The notes under the pieces are model-generated. The model searched no databases, was not told the DNA's origin, and saw nothing but the letters and a program-made list of their open reading frames with translations. 64,000 bases of DNA from Rachicladosporium sp. CCFEE 5018 (taxonomy: Eukaryota > Ascomycota > Dothideomycetes > Cladosporiales > Cladosporiaceae), in assembly GCA_002077045.2 (NCBI GenBank), contig KZ111150.1:652484-716483 (forward strand), given 5' to 3'. The position numbers were made by a program, and so were the translations under genes. Shown here one piece after another: positions 54,716-64,000 of this stretch. Each line of letters begins with the position of its first letter. Position 1 is the first letter of the stretch.

Positions 54716-55683
54716 CTACAACTGATACTTTCCGATAAAGTTCGTCGCCAGGCCCGCAAACCAAATCGAGTTCGTGCCATTATCATAATGCATGCCGATA
54801 TTTCCATTCGGCAGCACACTAGTACCGCCGACATTCAGCACTGTACCTGGCTGGTAGACAATACCGAACTGGTTCGTCGTGGGAGTGTAGGTGTTGAGCG
54901 AGTTGGTCGTGATAGTGGAGAACCCTAGCATCGAACATCAGTCAAGTACAATGCTAAAATTGCTCAACATTACTCACAAATTCTGCCATTACGATCCAGC
55001 GTGTTCTCATTTGGCAGCGCCACTGGACTCGTTTTGTCGTCGATGAAGACCTGGATCGCCTTGGTCTTGATGTCGATGCTGACTTGCGAGTTCCCGGCCA
55101 AACTAGTGAACCAGATCTTGCCCAGATATTCGACACGGATGACCGTCGGCAGTGCCGCCGTCGCTGGCAGCTGGTACTCAGTCCAAGTCTCGTTCCGTGG
55201 GTCGAAGCGTCCAATCTTGCTTGAAAGCATCTCGGTGATCCAGACAGCCTTGTCGCTTGCGACCTGCACTCCAAGAGCCCCGGAGCCCGGTGTAGGGACA
55301 GTCCAACACTTGGTCTTTGTCGTTACGTAGTCGAAGAGACAGAGCTTGCCGGCTGTGGTCATGGTGAACCACATCTAATACTGGATGTCAGTGGTCACAC
55401 TTTCTGCGATACGAACGGGAGCACTCACTCCAGTCTCGCCAGGCCACCCATCATTGAAAGGCTGGAGATCACCCAGCGCGTTCTGAACGGGATCTCCAGT
55501 GTTGAACACTTCCACGACCTTGGTGTTGGGGTCGATCCTGGCCATTTGGTTCCGGATGCCTGTGGCGACATACACTTTGCCATCTTTGCCAGTCCGGACG
55601 ACGCATGAGCCTGCAATGCGGCCTTGAGCTGCGCTAAGAGCTGCAAAATTTGGGACCGGCAGTGGTGCGAGGGTGTATGGGAT
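54716..55683 (-). CDS. Streptogramin-lyase-like (Vgb/SMP-30 type) beta-propeller protein, 5' end lost in gap
   Basis: Exons on the minus strand: gap to 55429, 55374-54978 and 54924-54716 (stop TAG 54716-54718). Propeller blades are evident from repeated strands such as MWFTMTTAGKLCLFDY, AVWITEMLSSKIGRFD, KIWFTSLAGNSQVSID and SIWFAGLATNFIGKY, with the W-[FI]-T / I-[GV]-R-[FI]-D pattern of virginiamycin B lyase-like proteins. Fungal members are often secreted and their substrates are unknown; real streptogramin cleavage should not be assumed. Introns have GTGAGT donors and TAG acceptors. The N-terminal part, including any signal peptide, lies beyond the N run. Confidence 0.75.
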
Positions 55684-55783
55684 NNNNNNNNNNNNNNNNN
55701 NNNNNNNNNNNNNNNNNNNNNNNNNNNNNNNNNNNNNNNNNNNNNNNNNNNNNNNNNNNNNNNNNNNNNNNNNNNNNNNNNNN
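55684..55783. other. Assembly gap (100 N)
   Basis: Exactly 100 N. Left flank ends inside the propeller gene and right flank begins inside SPT16. The right-hand contig matches the left-hand one from 47676 onward and continues past its end, the arrangement expected of two overlapping but unmerged contigs. Confidence 0.99.
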
Positions 55784-58224
55784 CCGACAAGATCGAGGAT
55801 GACAAGTTCTTCAAGTCGATGAAGGGCGGCGACTTCGATCCGGTCAATCTGGACTGGAGCGTCAGCCCGATCGTGATGAGCGGTGGCAACTTCGACCTCA
55901 AGCTGCGCAGCCAGCCTGACGACAGTAACCTACATGCGGGCGTTATTATCGCTGCGCTCGGGTTGCGCTACCAGACCTACGCTTCGATGATCGCTCGGAC
56001 GTACCTCGTGGACCCGAACAAGTCGCAAGAGAGTACTTACAAGCTCCTCCTGAGCGTGCACGAGGCCGTTCTGAAAGAGCTGAAGGACGGCGCACCAGCG
56101 AAGAATGCTTACAACAAGGCAATCGCTACCATCAAGGCCAAGAAGCCAGAGCTGGTCGACAACTTTGTCAAGCACGTCGGTGCAGGCATTGGGATCGAGG
56201 GCGTGGACTCGACAATGGTGCTAAATGGAAAGAACGGCCGCATTCTGAAGGACGGTATGACATTGGTAGTCACCACTGGCTTCTCCGATGTCGAGAATCC
56301 AAATCCCCAGGACAAGAAGAAGGACGCCAAGTACTCACTGATGCTGAGCGACACGATCCGAATCAACGCATCTGAAGTCGGATCTGGCGAACCCTTTGTC
56401 TTCACGAAGAAGGCAGGCTCTGATATGGATAGCGCTGCGTTCTTCTTCAATGATGACGAAGAGGAAGAGAAGAAGCCCGCGAAAGCCAAGAAGGACCCTC
56501 GCGTGGGCGCAGTGGCATCTTCTAACATCACGAAGACAAGACTACGAGGTCAGGGTGGCCAGAGCGCAAATGAGGAGAAGGAGGCTGCGAGGCGAGAGCA
56601 TCAGCGTGAGCTACACCAAAAGAAGCACAACGACGGACTCGCGAATTACGCAGAAGGACATGCTGCGCTCAACGGAACTGAAGAGAAGAAATTCAAGCGT
56701 TTCGAATCGTACAAGTACGACACTCAGATCCCTACCAAGGTCAAGGATTTGATCATAGTCGCCGACCCTCGCAACAATTCCGTTATCATGCCCATCATGG
56801 GACGCCCTGTGCCATTCCACATCAACACCATCAAGAACGCAAGCACCACTAGTGAGGGTGCCTGGATTTTCTTGCGGATCAACTTCTTGTCGCCTGGCCA
56901 GGGTGTGGGACGCAAAGACGACCAGCCGTTCGAGGACCCGAGTGCGCAATTCGTGCGCTCGCTTACTTACCGATCCAAGGACAGAGATCACATGGCGGAC
57001 ATTGAGTCGCAGATCACAGAGATGAAGAAAGCTGCTGTGCGCCGCGACCAAGAGAAGAAAGACATGGAGGATGTCGTCGAGCAGGACAAGCTTGTCGAGA
57101 TTCGAAATCGTCGCCCACACCGCCTCGACAACATCTACATGCGCCCGACAATGGAGTCGAAGCGCGTTGGTGGTGCTGTTGAAGTGCACCAGAATGGTCT
57201 CCGCTATCATCACATGGCTGGGCAAAAGATCGACATCCTATTCAGCAATGTCAAGCACCTGTTCTTCCAGCCTTGCGTGGGCGAGCTGATTGTCATCATT
57301 CACGTTCATCTGGTCAACCCGATCATCATCGGCAAACGCAAGACGAAGGACATCCAATTCTTGCGCGAGGCAACGACAGAGCAATTCGATGAGACCGGCA
57401 ACCGTAAGCGCAAGCATCGCTACGGTGATGAGGAGGAGTTCGAAGCAGAGCAAGAAGAGAAGCGCAGGCGTTCGGCACTCGACAAGGAGTTCCGCATGTT
57501 TGCCGAGAAGATCGCAGATGCTGGGAAGTCTGAGGGCATGTCAGTGGATATGCCGTTCCGCGACCTTGGCTTCAACGGTGTGCCGGCACGCTCCAGCGTC
57601 ACCATCCAGCCTACTACCGACTGCCTTGTTCAGCTCACGGAGCCACCGTTCCTCGTCATCACCCTGACTGACATCGAAGTGGTGCACCTTGAGCGTGTTC
57701 AGTTCGGCTTGAAAAACTTCGACATGGTTGTCATCTTCAAGGACTTCACTCGCCCACCAGCGCACATCAACACGATCCCAGTTGAGAGCTTAGATGGCGT
57801 GAAGGACTGGCTCGACAGCGTCGACATTCCCTTCTCAGAAGGGCCTCTCAACCTCAACTGGGGCACGATCATGAAGACCGTAACGACAGACCCTCACGCC
57901 TTCTTCGCTGAAGGTGGCTGGAGCTTCCTCGACACCGAGAGCGATGCTGAGTCCGACGCGGAGGAAGAGGAAAGCGCGTTCGAGATAAGCGAGGAGGACT
58001 TTGCGAGCGAGGCGAGCTCGGAGGAGGAGAGCGACTTTGATGATGACGCCTCGGCTGATGCCAGCGGTGGGTCGGATGAGAGCGACGATGAGGGCGAGGA
58101 CTGGGATGAGATGGAGAAGAAGGCTGCGAGGAAGGATCGGGATGGTGGTGGATCTGAGGATGAGGGGAGGAGTCGGAAGAGTAAGGGGAAGGCTCCGCCG
58201 CCGAAGGTGAAGAGTAGGCGGTAG
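55784..58224 (+). CDS. SPT16: FACT subunit Spt16 (second copy, 5' end lost in gap)
   Basis: Starts two bases before an Asp codon (DKIEDDKFF) and lacks the first about 222 residues of Spt16 because the contig begins here. The rest is collinear with the complete copy. Amino-acid differences seen are few (Glu to Gln in SQPDD, Tyr to Asp in VDNF, Ser to Gly in GRIL, Ser to Pro in EDPSA, Met to Ile in FEISE) against many silent changes, especially between 56220 and 57260. That indicates purifying selection on both versions, as expected of functional alleles or homeologs. Confidence 0.93.
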
Positions 58225-58845
58225 ATGGTGTGCTTGCTTGAGTATGGCGTTCCAGGGGGCCAAGTGCGAGTGGGATTGCTGGGATTGCTAGTGGTCCTTA
58301 CTATTCAACTCATTAGCTGGCCAACATGCTCGAGTCAAGACGAGACCGAGAGCACGGTAATGTTCCGCTGCAGAGCGACGTAAGTGGCAGTGGCGATCCG
58401 ACTAATTCGTGCAGACTGTGGGGTAAATGAGGTTAGACTCTCTCCCTACGTGCATCCCTCAAAACTACTACATCGATCTCAGAGACTTTTCATTTATCGC
58501 TACTGGGACGCAGAACTGCGCCGAGGTCGTGACGCCTCACGCGTGCTTGTCATTTTGGCGCTCAGCACACGGAACGCTGCTCGGACGACGACAGGTAAGA
58601 CTGCTGCATCTACTTGAGTATGTCGCGATTTCTTAGCGCGCGACATTTCTGCTGTCATCGGCCGCGGCTATGCAATGCGGGCGACTTGAGTTATGTGCCG
58701 TCTTCCACCTTATTACTGCTACATGATCTCTTCATTCTCTCTTTCGTTATTGTTGCAAGTTCTGGAGTATCGGTGATGGCAATTATGCTATCAACGGAAT
58801 CTGGACTACGACTTGAAAGCTAACAATACTGGTGGCGTCACCGCC
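58225..58845. other. Intergenic region SPT16/MCT-like transporter (second copy)
   Basis: Partner of 50117-50726, with small insertions and substitutions. No gene seen. Confidence 0.4.
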
Positions 58846-60256
58846 ATGTCAGAGAAGTCATTGGAATATGGAAAGTCAGAGGCCGTGGATGCGTATGAAG
58901 GGCCGGTGATCACGAGTAGCAATGAAGATGTCAAGGCGCCCTCAGTCATAGTCTCGACCACCCCGCCTGCGCCAGATGGAGGAACACGAGCATGGCTGCA
59001 AGTCGCCGGCAGCTTTCTGGTCTTTGGCAATCTATGGGGCCTCACATTCGCATTCGGATCTTTCGTATCTTATTACGAATTGACTTTGCTTCCTGATCTG
59101 TCGTCATCGACCATTAGCTGGTGAGTGCTTCGCGATAGCGATGCTGTGGTACAGAACTGACGAGACCAGGATCGGCACGACGTCCACGACCCTTCTCATT
59201 TTCGGAGGCATCGTGTCTGGCCCTCTCTTCGACAGAGGCTACTTTCGCAGCATGCTCATTGTTGGTGCGCTAGTGGAGACCCTTGGCTTGATGCTGCTCA
59301 GCCTATGCACAGCGTCGTATTGGCAGATCTTCCTCACACAAGGTATCGTCACAGGACTTGGTAACAGCCTGCTGTACATCCCCGGCCTCACCCTCGTCGG
59401 CCGAGCCTTCACGAAGAACCGCAGTTTAGCAATGGGGATCACCACATGCGGTGCTCCTATTGGCGGAATCATCTACACCATCACATTCGAGCATCTCATC
59501 AGCCGCATAAGCTTCGGCTGGACAGTCCGGATCATGGCGTTCATCATGCTGTCTACCTACTGCATCGCATTTCCAATGATTCTGTGGCGCGTCAAGAACT
59601 TAGCTGATCTCGCCCCGGACCGGCCGCGGAAGCTGTTCGACGCAAGTGCACTACGAGATCTGCCCTTCTGGAGCTACACTAGCAGCAACTTCCTTATATT
59701 TTGCGGATACATGGTGCCATTCTACTTCATGGCGTCCTATGGACAGATCGAACTGGGCATGAGCCGTAGTGACGCGAACTATGTTCTAGTCATATCGCAA
59801 GCTGCGTCAGTGCTAGGTCGACTTGTTGCTTCGTACGCTGCGTCTAAGACCGGCGTGATGATCCCATGGATCGTCTGCGGACTCTCAAGCGGAATTCTGT
59901 GTCTAGGCTGGATCGGTGTCAAGTCATCGGGTGCGTTCATCGTTTACGCAGCGTTATACGGATGTTTCAGTGGCGCACTAATTCCGCTACCGCCTTCGGT
60001 GTTCCCGGTCGTGTGTCCGGATATCAAGGTCCTAGGCGCGAGGATGGGCATGTCGCAGGGGATTGGATCAATGGCGTCCTTGATTGGGCCACCGATCGCC
60101 GGGGCGTTGACGAGCATTGGGGCGACGGCGGAGCATAGGAACTACCTGGGATTACAATTATTCGGAGGAGCCATTATGGCTGCGGGTGGATGCAATCTAG
60201 CTGGGTTGTGGATACTCCTGATCAGACAGAGGGGACTGAAGTCGAAGTTGATATAG
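58846..60256 (+). CDS. MFS monocarboxylate-transporter-like protein (second copy)
   Basis: Exons 58846-59120 and 59170-60256 encode 453 residues collinear with the gene at 50727. The intron has the same boundaries but a different interior, and its acceptor is ACCAG. Protein changes are conservative (for example Asn to Val in the FGSF-SYYEL segment, Lys to Thr in LCTASYW, Ile to Thr in SKTGVMI), so both versions look functional. Confidence 0.85.
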
Positions 60257-60729
60257 ATTCGAAAGCACCATTCATCAGTCCAACTCAGACCCCAGTTTCG
60301 AAGTCATGCTGGGCATCATCCTGCATGCACGTCAAGCTGCAGGTGTCGGTATGCCCCAATACGGTCTACCGCCTACCGCTCCACTTCGGTTAGGTTGAAC
60401 CCACCATAACGCGATATCTCTTCAGCGTCACTATACATGTTCAGCGTCACAAGACAGCCACCGCCCCAATATTCAGCGTCAGCATGCTTGATCAGCGTCA
60501 CGATACCGCAGCCTCACGTCTGTACAGCGTCAGGACTTCCCGCAACCGCGCAGCGCCACCCACGGCTGAGCTATCGAAGACCAAAGGTATCGCCATGTTG
60601 GAAAGTATAAGTTTTCTGCTATCCCGTACTTGTGGATTGCCTATCGTCTCTTATCCTGCATCTCATCTCCTCTGACATACCAAATTCTCTCTTGATCATC
60701 ATACGCTCTAATCAGGCAAGGCAGCCACG
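60257..60729. other. Intergenic region between the two MFS genes (second copy)
   Basis: 473 bases with the second CAGCGTCA array and the conserved leader segment before the DHA2 gene. It is about 50 bases shorter than the partner, the loss lying upstream of the array. Confidence 0.5.
60423..60558 (+). promoter_or_regulatory. CAGCGTCA array, second copy (five exact sites and one variant)
   Basis: Exact octamers start at 60423, 60442, 60474, 60493 and 60525; the sixth position, 60551, reads CAGCGCCA. Steps are 19, 32, 19, 32 and 26, matching the other copy within one base. Distance to the ATG at 60730 is also preserved. Confidence 0.6.
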
Positions 60730-62526
60730 ATGACAAGCAAAACCGCCACATCAACAGTGCACTCTGTGCACGCCGACGACAGGGAGGCTATTGCTTCGCC
60801 GATGGCAACGACAAATCCATCTCCTAGATCATCTTACGACGCATTCACTGAACCGCCAACCGGAAGTCAGACTCCAAACCCACTGCTCGGTGGTCATGCA
60901 TCACAGAAGTACCCAGAGGAAGGCTACGAATTGGGTGCAGTGACTAGCCGTAATGCTCCTCCTCCAGCACATCTGAGCAACGCTCTTGAGATCTTGTATC
61001 TCACTCGGAGTCGACGCAGCAATGCTGGTGAGCTGGCCGAGAACAACGATGCAGAAGCCCTCTCGCCAGTCCGGGGAAGTCAGGGCATTCCACCGCAGCT
61101 ACGGAATCTTGGCACCGAGATCATGTTCGTGCTAGTGTGTAGTAGCGGGCAATTGTTGTTCAGCTACAATCTCGGCAATGTTACTGTCAATCTGTCGGCT
61201 TTCCAAGCAGCTCTCGGAATGCCGAGTGGCGAAGTACCATGGCTTATGGGCGCCTACTCTACAGCGTTGGGTTTGAGTGTCATTCTATCCGGCTCGCTGG
61301 CTGACTTGCTGGCACCACGTCTGGTCATCGTTGCTGCGTTTGCATGGCTGACAATCTGGAACATCATCGGTGCTTTCAGCTTGACACCATCACGGAGCAT
61401 ATTATTCTTCTTCATGCGTGCGATGCAGGGCCTGTCAGTGGGCTTGCTCGTATCCGGTAGCATGAGCTTGCTTGGTCGTGTCTACTCTCCCGGACAGCGT
61501 AAAACACGTGTATTCTCCGCCATGGCTGCAATGGCGCCCCTTGGCTTCTTTATCGGGGCACTTCAGGGCGGTGCTCTGACGGCACATCTACGATGGATCT
61601 TCGGCACGAACGCGATGGTTAGTGGACTACTTATGGCTGCAGCGTGGTTCTCTGTACCCGACATACAACCTGAGGCAGATCTACCAGGCTCCGATGTGCC
61701 ATCGATCCGCGATTTCGACTGGAAGGGAGCCATTTGTGCGACAGCTGGCTGCATATGTCTCCTCTTCGGACTCACACAAGGCTCTGTGGTTCACTGGTCA
61801 TCCTATACGTACTCCTTGATCATTGTTGGCATCGTCATCATTGTTGCATTCTTCTGGGTTGAAAGCAGAGCACGCCGTCCACTGATCCCAAACTCGCTAT
61901 GGAGGACTCCCGGCTTTGCTCCTCTCATGGCAGCGTACTTCCTGAGCTTCGGTAGCTTTGTCGGAGCATGGCAGTTCTTCGCGGTGCAATTCTTCTCGCG
62001 CATACAGCAGAAGTCCGCTCTCACGGTGGCTCTTTACCTACTTCCGAACTGTATCGCAGGCATACTGGCGGCGTGGATCGTCAGCAAACTCCTTCATCGA
62101 GTGCCGGGGCACTATATTTACATGGTCAGCATGTTCTGCTATGCACTGGGACCCGCATTCTTTCTGCCTCAAACTGCAAATACCTCGTACTGGGCATTGA
62201 GTCTCCCGGGGATTACGCTCGCCACGTTCGGTCCTGATATGAGCTTCGCAGCTGCCTCAATCTTCATCACTTCGAACGTGCCCAGGAGCTATCAGGGCAG
62301 CGCGGGTAGTCTGTTGGTCACAATACAGAACCTGTCCTCTGCGATAATGGCCTCAGCTGCAGACAGCATAGCTGCGCAAGTGGATACTTCACCGTCCGGA
62401 GAGATCGGACTGAAGGGGTTGAAAGCAGCTTGGTGGTTTGCACTAGCCGCGGCGTTGGCCGGTGCTGTAATTACCGGTGCTGCTGTGCGAATACCGAAGG
62501 AGGTTGAAAAGGAGCACGTCACATGA
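60730..62526 (+). CDS. MFS drug:H+ antiporter, DHA2 type (second copy)
   Basis: 598 residues, same length as the gene at 52661. Most amino-acid changes fall in the N-terminal cytosolic region (VHADDREAIASPMATT versus the other copy); helices differ by a few conservative swaps such as Arg to Gly in QAALGMPSG and Met to Phe in AAAWFSVPD. The 3' third is almost identical at DNA level to the other copy, the 5' two thirds less so. Confidence 0.85.
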   Translation: MTSKTATSTVHSVHADDREAIASPMATTNPSPRSSYDAFTEPPTGSQTPNPLLGGHASQKYPEEGYELGAVTSRNAPPPAHLSNALEILYLTRSRRSNAGELAENNDAEALSPVRGSQGIPPQLRNLGTEIMFVLVCSSGQLLFSYNLGNVTVNLSAFQAALGMPSGEVPWLMGAYSTALGLSVILSGSLADLLAPRLVIVAAFAWLTIWNIIGAFSLTPSRSILFFFMRAMQGLSVGLLVSGSMSLLGRVYSPGQRKTRVFSAMAAMAPLGFFIGALQGGALTAHLRWIFGTNAMVSGLLMAAAWFSVPDIQPEADLPGSDVPSIRDFDWKGAICATAGCICLLFGLTQGSVVHWSSYTYSLIIVGIVIIVAFFWVESRARRPLIPNSLWRTPGFAPLMAAYFLSFGSFVGAWQFFAVQFFSRIQQKSALTVALYLLPNCIAGILAAWIVSKLLHRVPGHYIYMVSMFCYALGPAFFLPQTANTSYWALSLPGITLATFGPDMSFAAASIFITSNVPRSYQGSAGSLLVTIQNLSSAIMASAADSIAAQVDTSPSGEIGLKGLKAAWWFALAAALAGAVITGAAVRIPKEVEKEHVT

Positions 62527-62784
62527 GCAAGCTCAGCGCTCGGTAAGGTGTGGTTCTCCGAACGATTGTGACCTGGCCACTGCACTTATCCTCTAGAATG
62601 TGGCAAGGCCCGCCACCTCGATGCATCTCCGAGAGACACCAGACCCCCACGAAACATATCGCGAGAAGTCACGGCTGTATCTCAACGTAGCTGCGATCCG
62701 ATTCTGCGGGCTGGAGTTGAGTGAAAGGACCATAGGTCTCTTCTCAACGGCCGGGGAGGTGAACATCTTTGTACAGAATATCCG

Positions 62785-64000
62785 CTACAAGTGATACTTT
62801 CCGATAAAGTTCGTCGCCAGGCCTGCAAACCAAATCGAGTTCGTGCCATTATCATAATGCATGCCGATATTTCCATTCGGCAGCACACTAGTACCGCCGA
62901 CATTAAGCACTGTACCTGGCTGGTAGATGATACCGAACTGGTTCGTCGTGGGAGTGTACGTGTTGAGCGAGTTGGTCGTGATAGTGGAGAAACCTAGCAT
63001 CGAACATCAGTCAAGTACAATGCTAAAGTTGCTCAACATTACTCACAAATTCTGCCATTACGATCTAGCGTGTTCTCATTTGGCAGCGCCACTGGACTCG
63101 TTTTGTCGTCGATGAAGACCTGGATCGCCTTGGTCTTGATGTCGATGCTGACTTGTGAGTTCCCGGCCAAACTAGTGAACCAGATCTTGCCCAGATATTC
63201 GACACGGATGACCGTCGGCAGTGCCGCCGTCGCTGGCAGCTGGTACTCAGTCCAAGTCTCGTTCCGTGGGTCGAAGCGTCCAATCTTGCTTGAAAGCATC
63301 TCGGTGATCCAGACAGCCTTGTCGCTTGCGACCTGCACTCCAAGAGCCCCGGAGCCCGGTGTAGGGACAGTCCAACACTTGGTCTTTGTCGTCACGTAGT
63401 CGAAGAGACAGAGCTTGCCGGCTGTGGTCATGGTGAACCACATCTAATACTGGATGTCAGTGGTCACACTTTCTGCGATACCAACGGGAGCACTCACTCC
63501 AGTCTCGCCAGGCCACCCATCATTGAAAGGCTGGAGATCACCCAGCGCGTTCTGAACGGGATCTCCAGTGTTGAACACTTCCACGACCTTGGTGTTGGGG
63601 TCGATCCTGGCCATTTGGTTCCGGATGCCTGTGGCGACATACACTTTGCCATCTTTGCCAGTCCGGACGACGCATGAGCCTGCAATGCGGCCTTGAGCTG
63701 CGCTAAGAGCTGCAAAATTTGGGACCGGCAGTGGTGCGAGGGTGTATGGGATATTGTACTCGGTCAATACGCCTGACTTGGGATCAATGCGAACGATCTT
63801 GTTCGACAGGAAGGTGTCGGCCTGTGTTCGAAGTTAGTTGGTAGTTATATGAAAAGATTCCAAATGCAGTATTGCGCACATAGATGGCGCCATCCGGTCC
63901 TGTGTCAATGTCGCAAGGCGCTGCTAGAGGCGTTTTGAGATTGTAGTACGTGAATCCACTGGATGCTGCTGGCGCTGCGATAGAGCGTGTGGCGACCAGA
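62785..64000 (-). CDS. Streptogramin-lyase-like beta-propeller protein (second copy, 5' end outside window)
   Basis: Exons on the minus strand: window edge to 63880, 63821-63498, 63443-63047 and 62993-62785. More of the propeller is visible than in the first copy: GFTYYNLKTPLAAPCDIDTGPDG, then ADTFLSNKIVRIDPKSG, and GKVYVATGIRNQMARIDP, then the blades already described. Donors are GTGCGC, GTGAGT and GTGAGT. The split codon at the last junction gives Cys here and Trp in the first copy (T plus GT versus T plus GG). N-terminus and any signal peptide lie beyond base 64000. Confidence 0.75.

Larger units (their letters stand above)
47676..55683. repeat. First copy of the SPT16-MFS-MFS-propeller block
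   Basis: Corresponds in order and strand to 55784-63752 (offset 8108 at the left end, 8069 at the right). It begins inside SPT16, exactly where the third contig begins, and ends inside the propeller gene at the N gap. Identity is patchy: parts of SPT16 and the propeller exons are almost identical, whereas 51051-51110 differs from 59170-59229 at 11 of 60 bases. Confidence 0.9.
55784..63752. repeat. Second copy of the SPT16-MFS-MFS-propeller block
   Basis: Partner of 47676-55683. It runs past the end of its partner into the upstream exons of the propeller gene (63753-64000), supplying sequence that the first copy lacks. Confidence 0.9.

Noticed and set aside
55425..55901. Open frame joining propeller antisense and SPT16 antisense across the second N run
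   Set aside because: Artefact of reading through the gap; both sides are shadows of real genes.

Overview
The window is nuclear DNA of a filamentous ascomycete. Genes are intron-bearing (short GT-AG introns, often GTAAGT or GTGAGT donors) and encode eukaryotic proteins: gamma-COP, ribosomal eS27, FACT subunit Spt16, PalI/Rim9, a complex I assembly factor, a TOK-type K+ channel and a fungal hybrid histidine kinase. I favour Dothideomycetes, perhaps a diploid or hybrid black yeast, but that is inference from gene content and duplicated blocks. Layout: 1-10903 carries the 3' part of an EGF-domain membrane protein gene, deoxyribose-phosphate aldolase (-), CIA30 (-), a Rim2-type pyrimidine nucleotide carrier (+), ADE1 (-, four exons) and an aquaporin (+, five exons), then a 100-N gap. 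11004-32453 holds a 5'-truncated carboxylesterase, an RNF10-like RING protein, a small NAD(P)-binding protein, a broken hybrid histidine kinase (-), palI with an in-frame stop, SEC21 (-), RPS27 and a long annexin. 32454-44657 repeats the first block, this time with the whole EGF gene. 44658-55683 holds the K+ channel, SPT16, two MFS transporters and a streptogramin-lyase-like propeller gene (-), cut by the second 100-N gap. 55784-64000 repeats SPT16 (5'-truncated), both transporters and the propeller gene. The two repeats differ in character. 1-10903 and 33755-44657 are essentially identical (one C/T difference found, at 9003/42757). 47676-55683 and 55784-63752 are a mosaic of near-identical and clearly diverged stretches, with mostly synonymous changes. 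Each N gap lies exactly where one repeat copy ends, so unmerged haplotypes or homeologs placed in series by the assembler are a likelier explanation than real local duplications. Biologically, deoC-like aldolase, RIM2 and ADE1 form a loose nucleotide-metabolism neighbourhood. The two MFS transporters and the lyase-like propeller form a possible small transport/detoxification locus, in which the second transporter has a promoter array of six CAGCGTCA sites with conserved spacing in both copies. Two regulatory genes (hybrid kinase, palI) carry inactivating-looking lesions.
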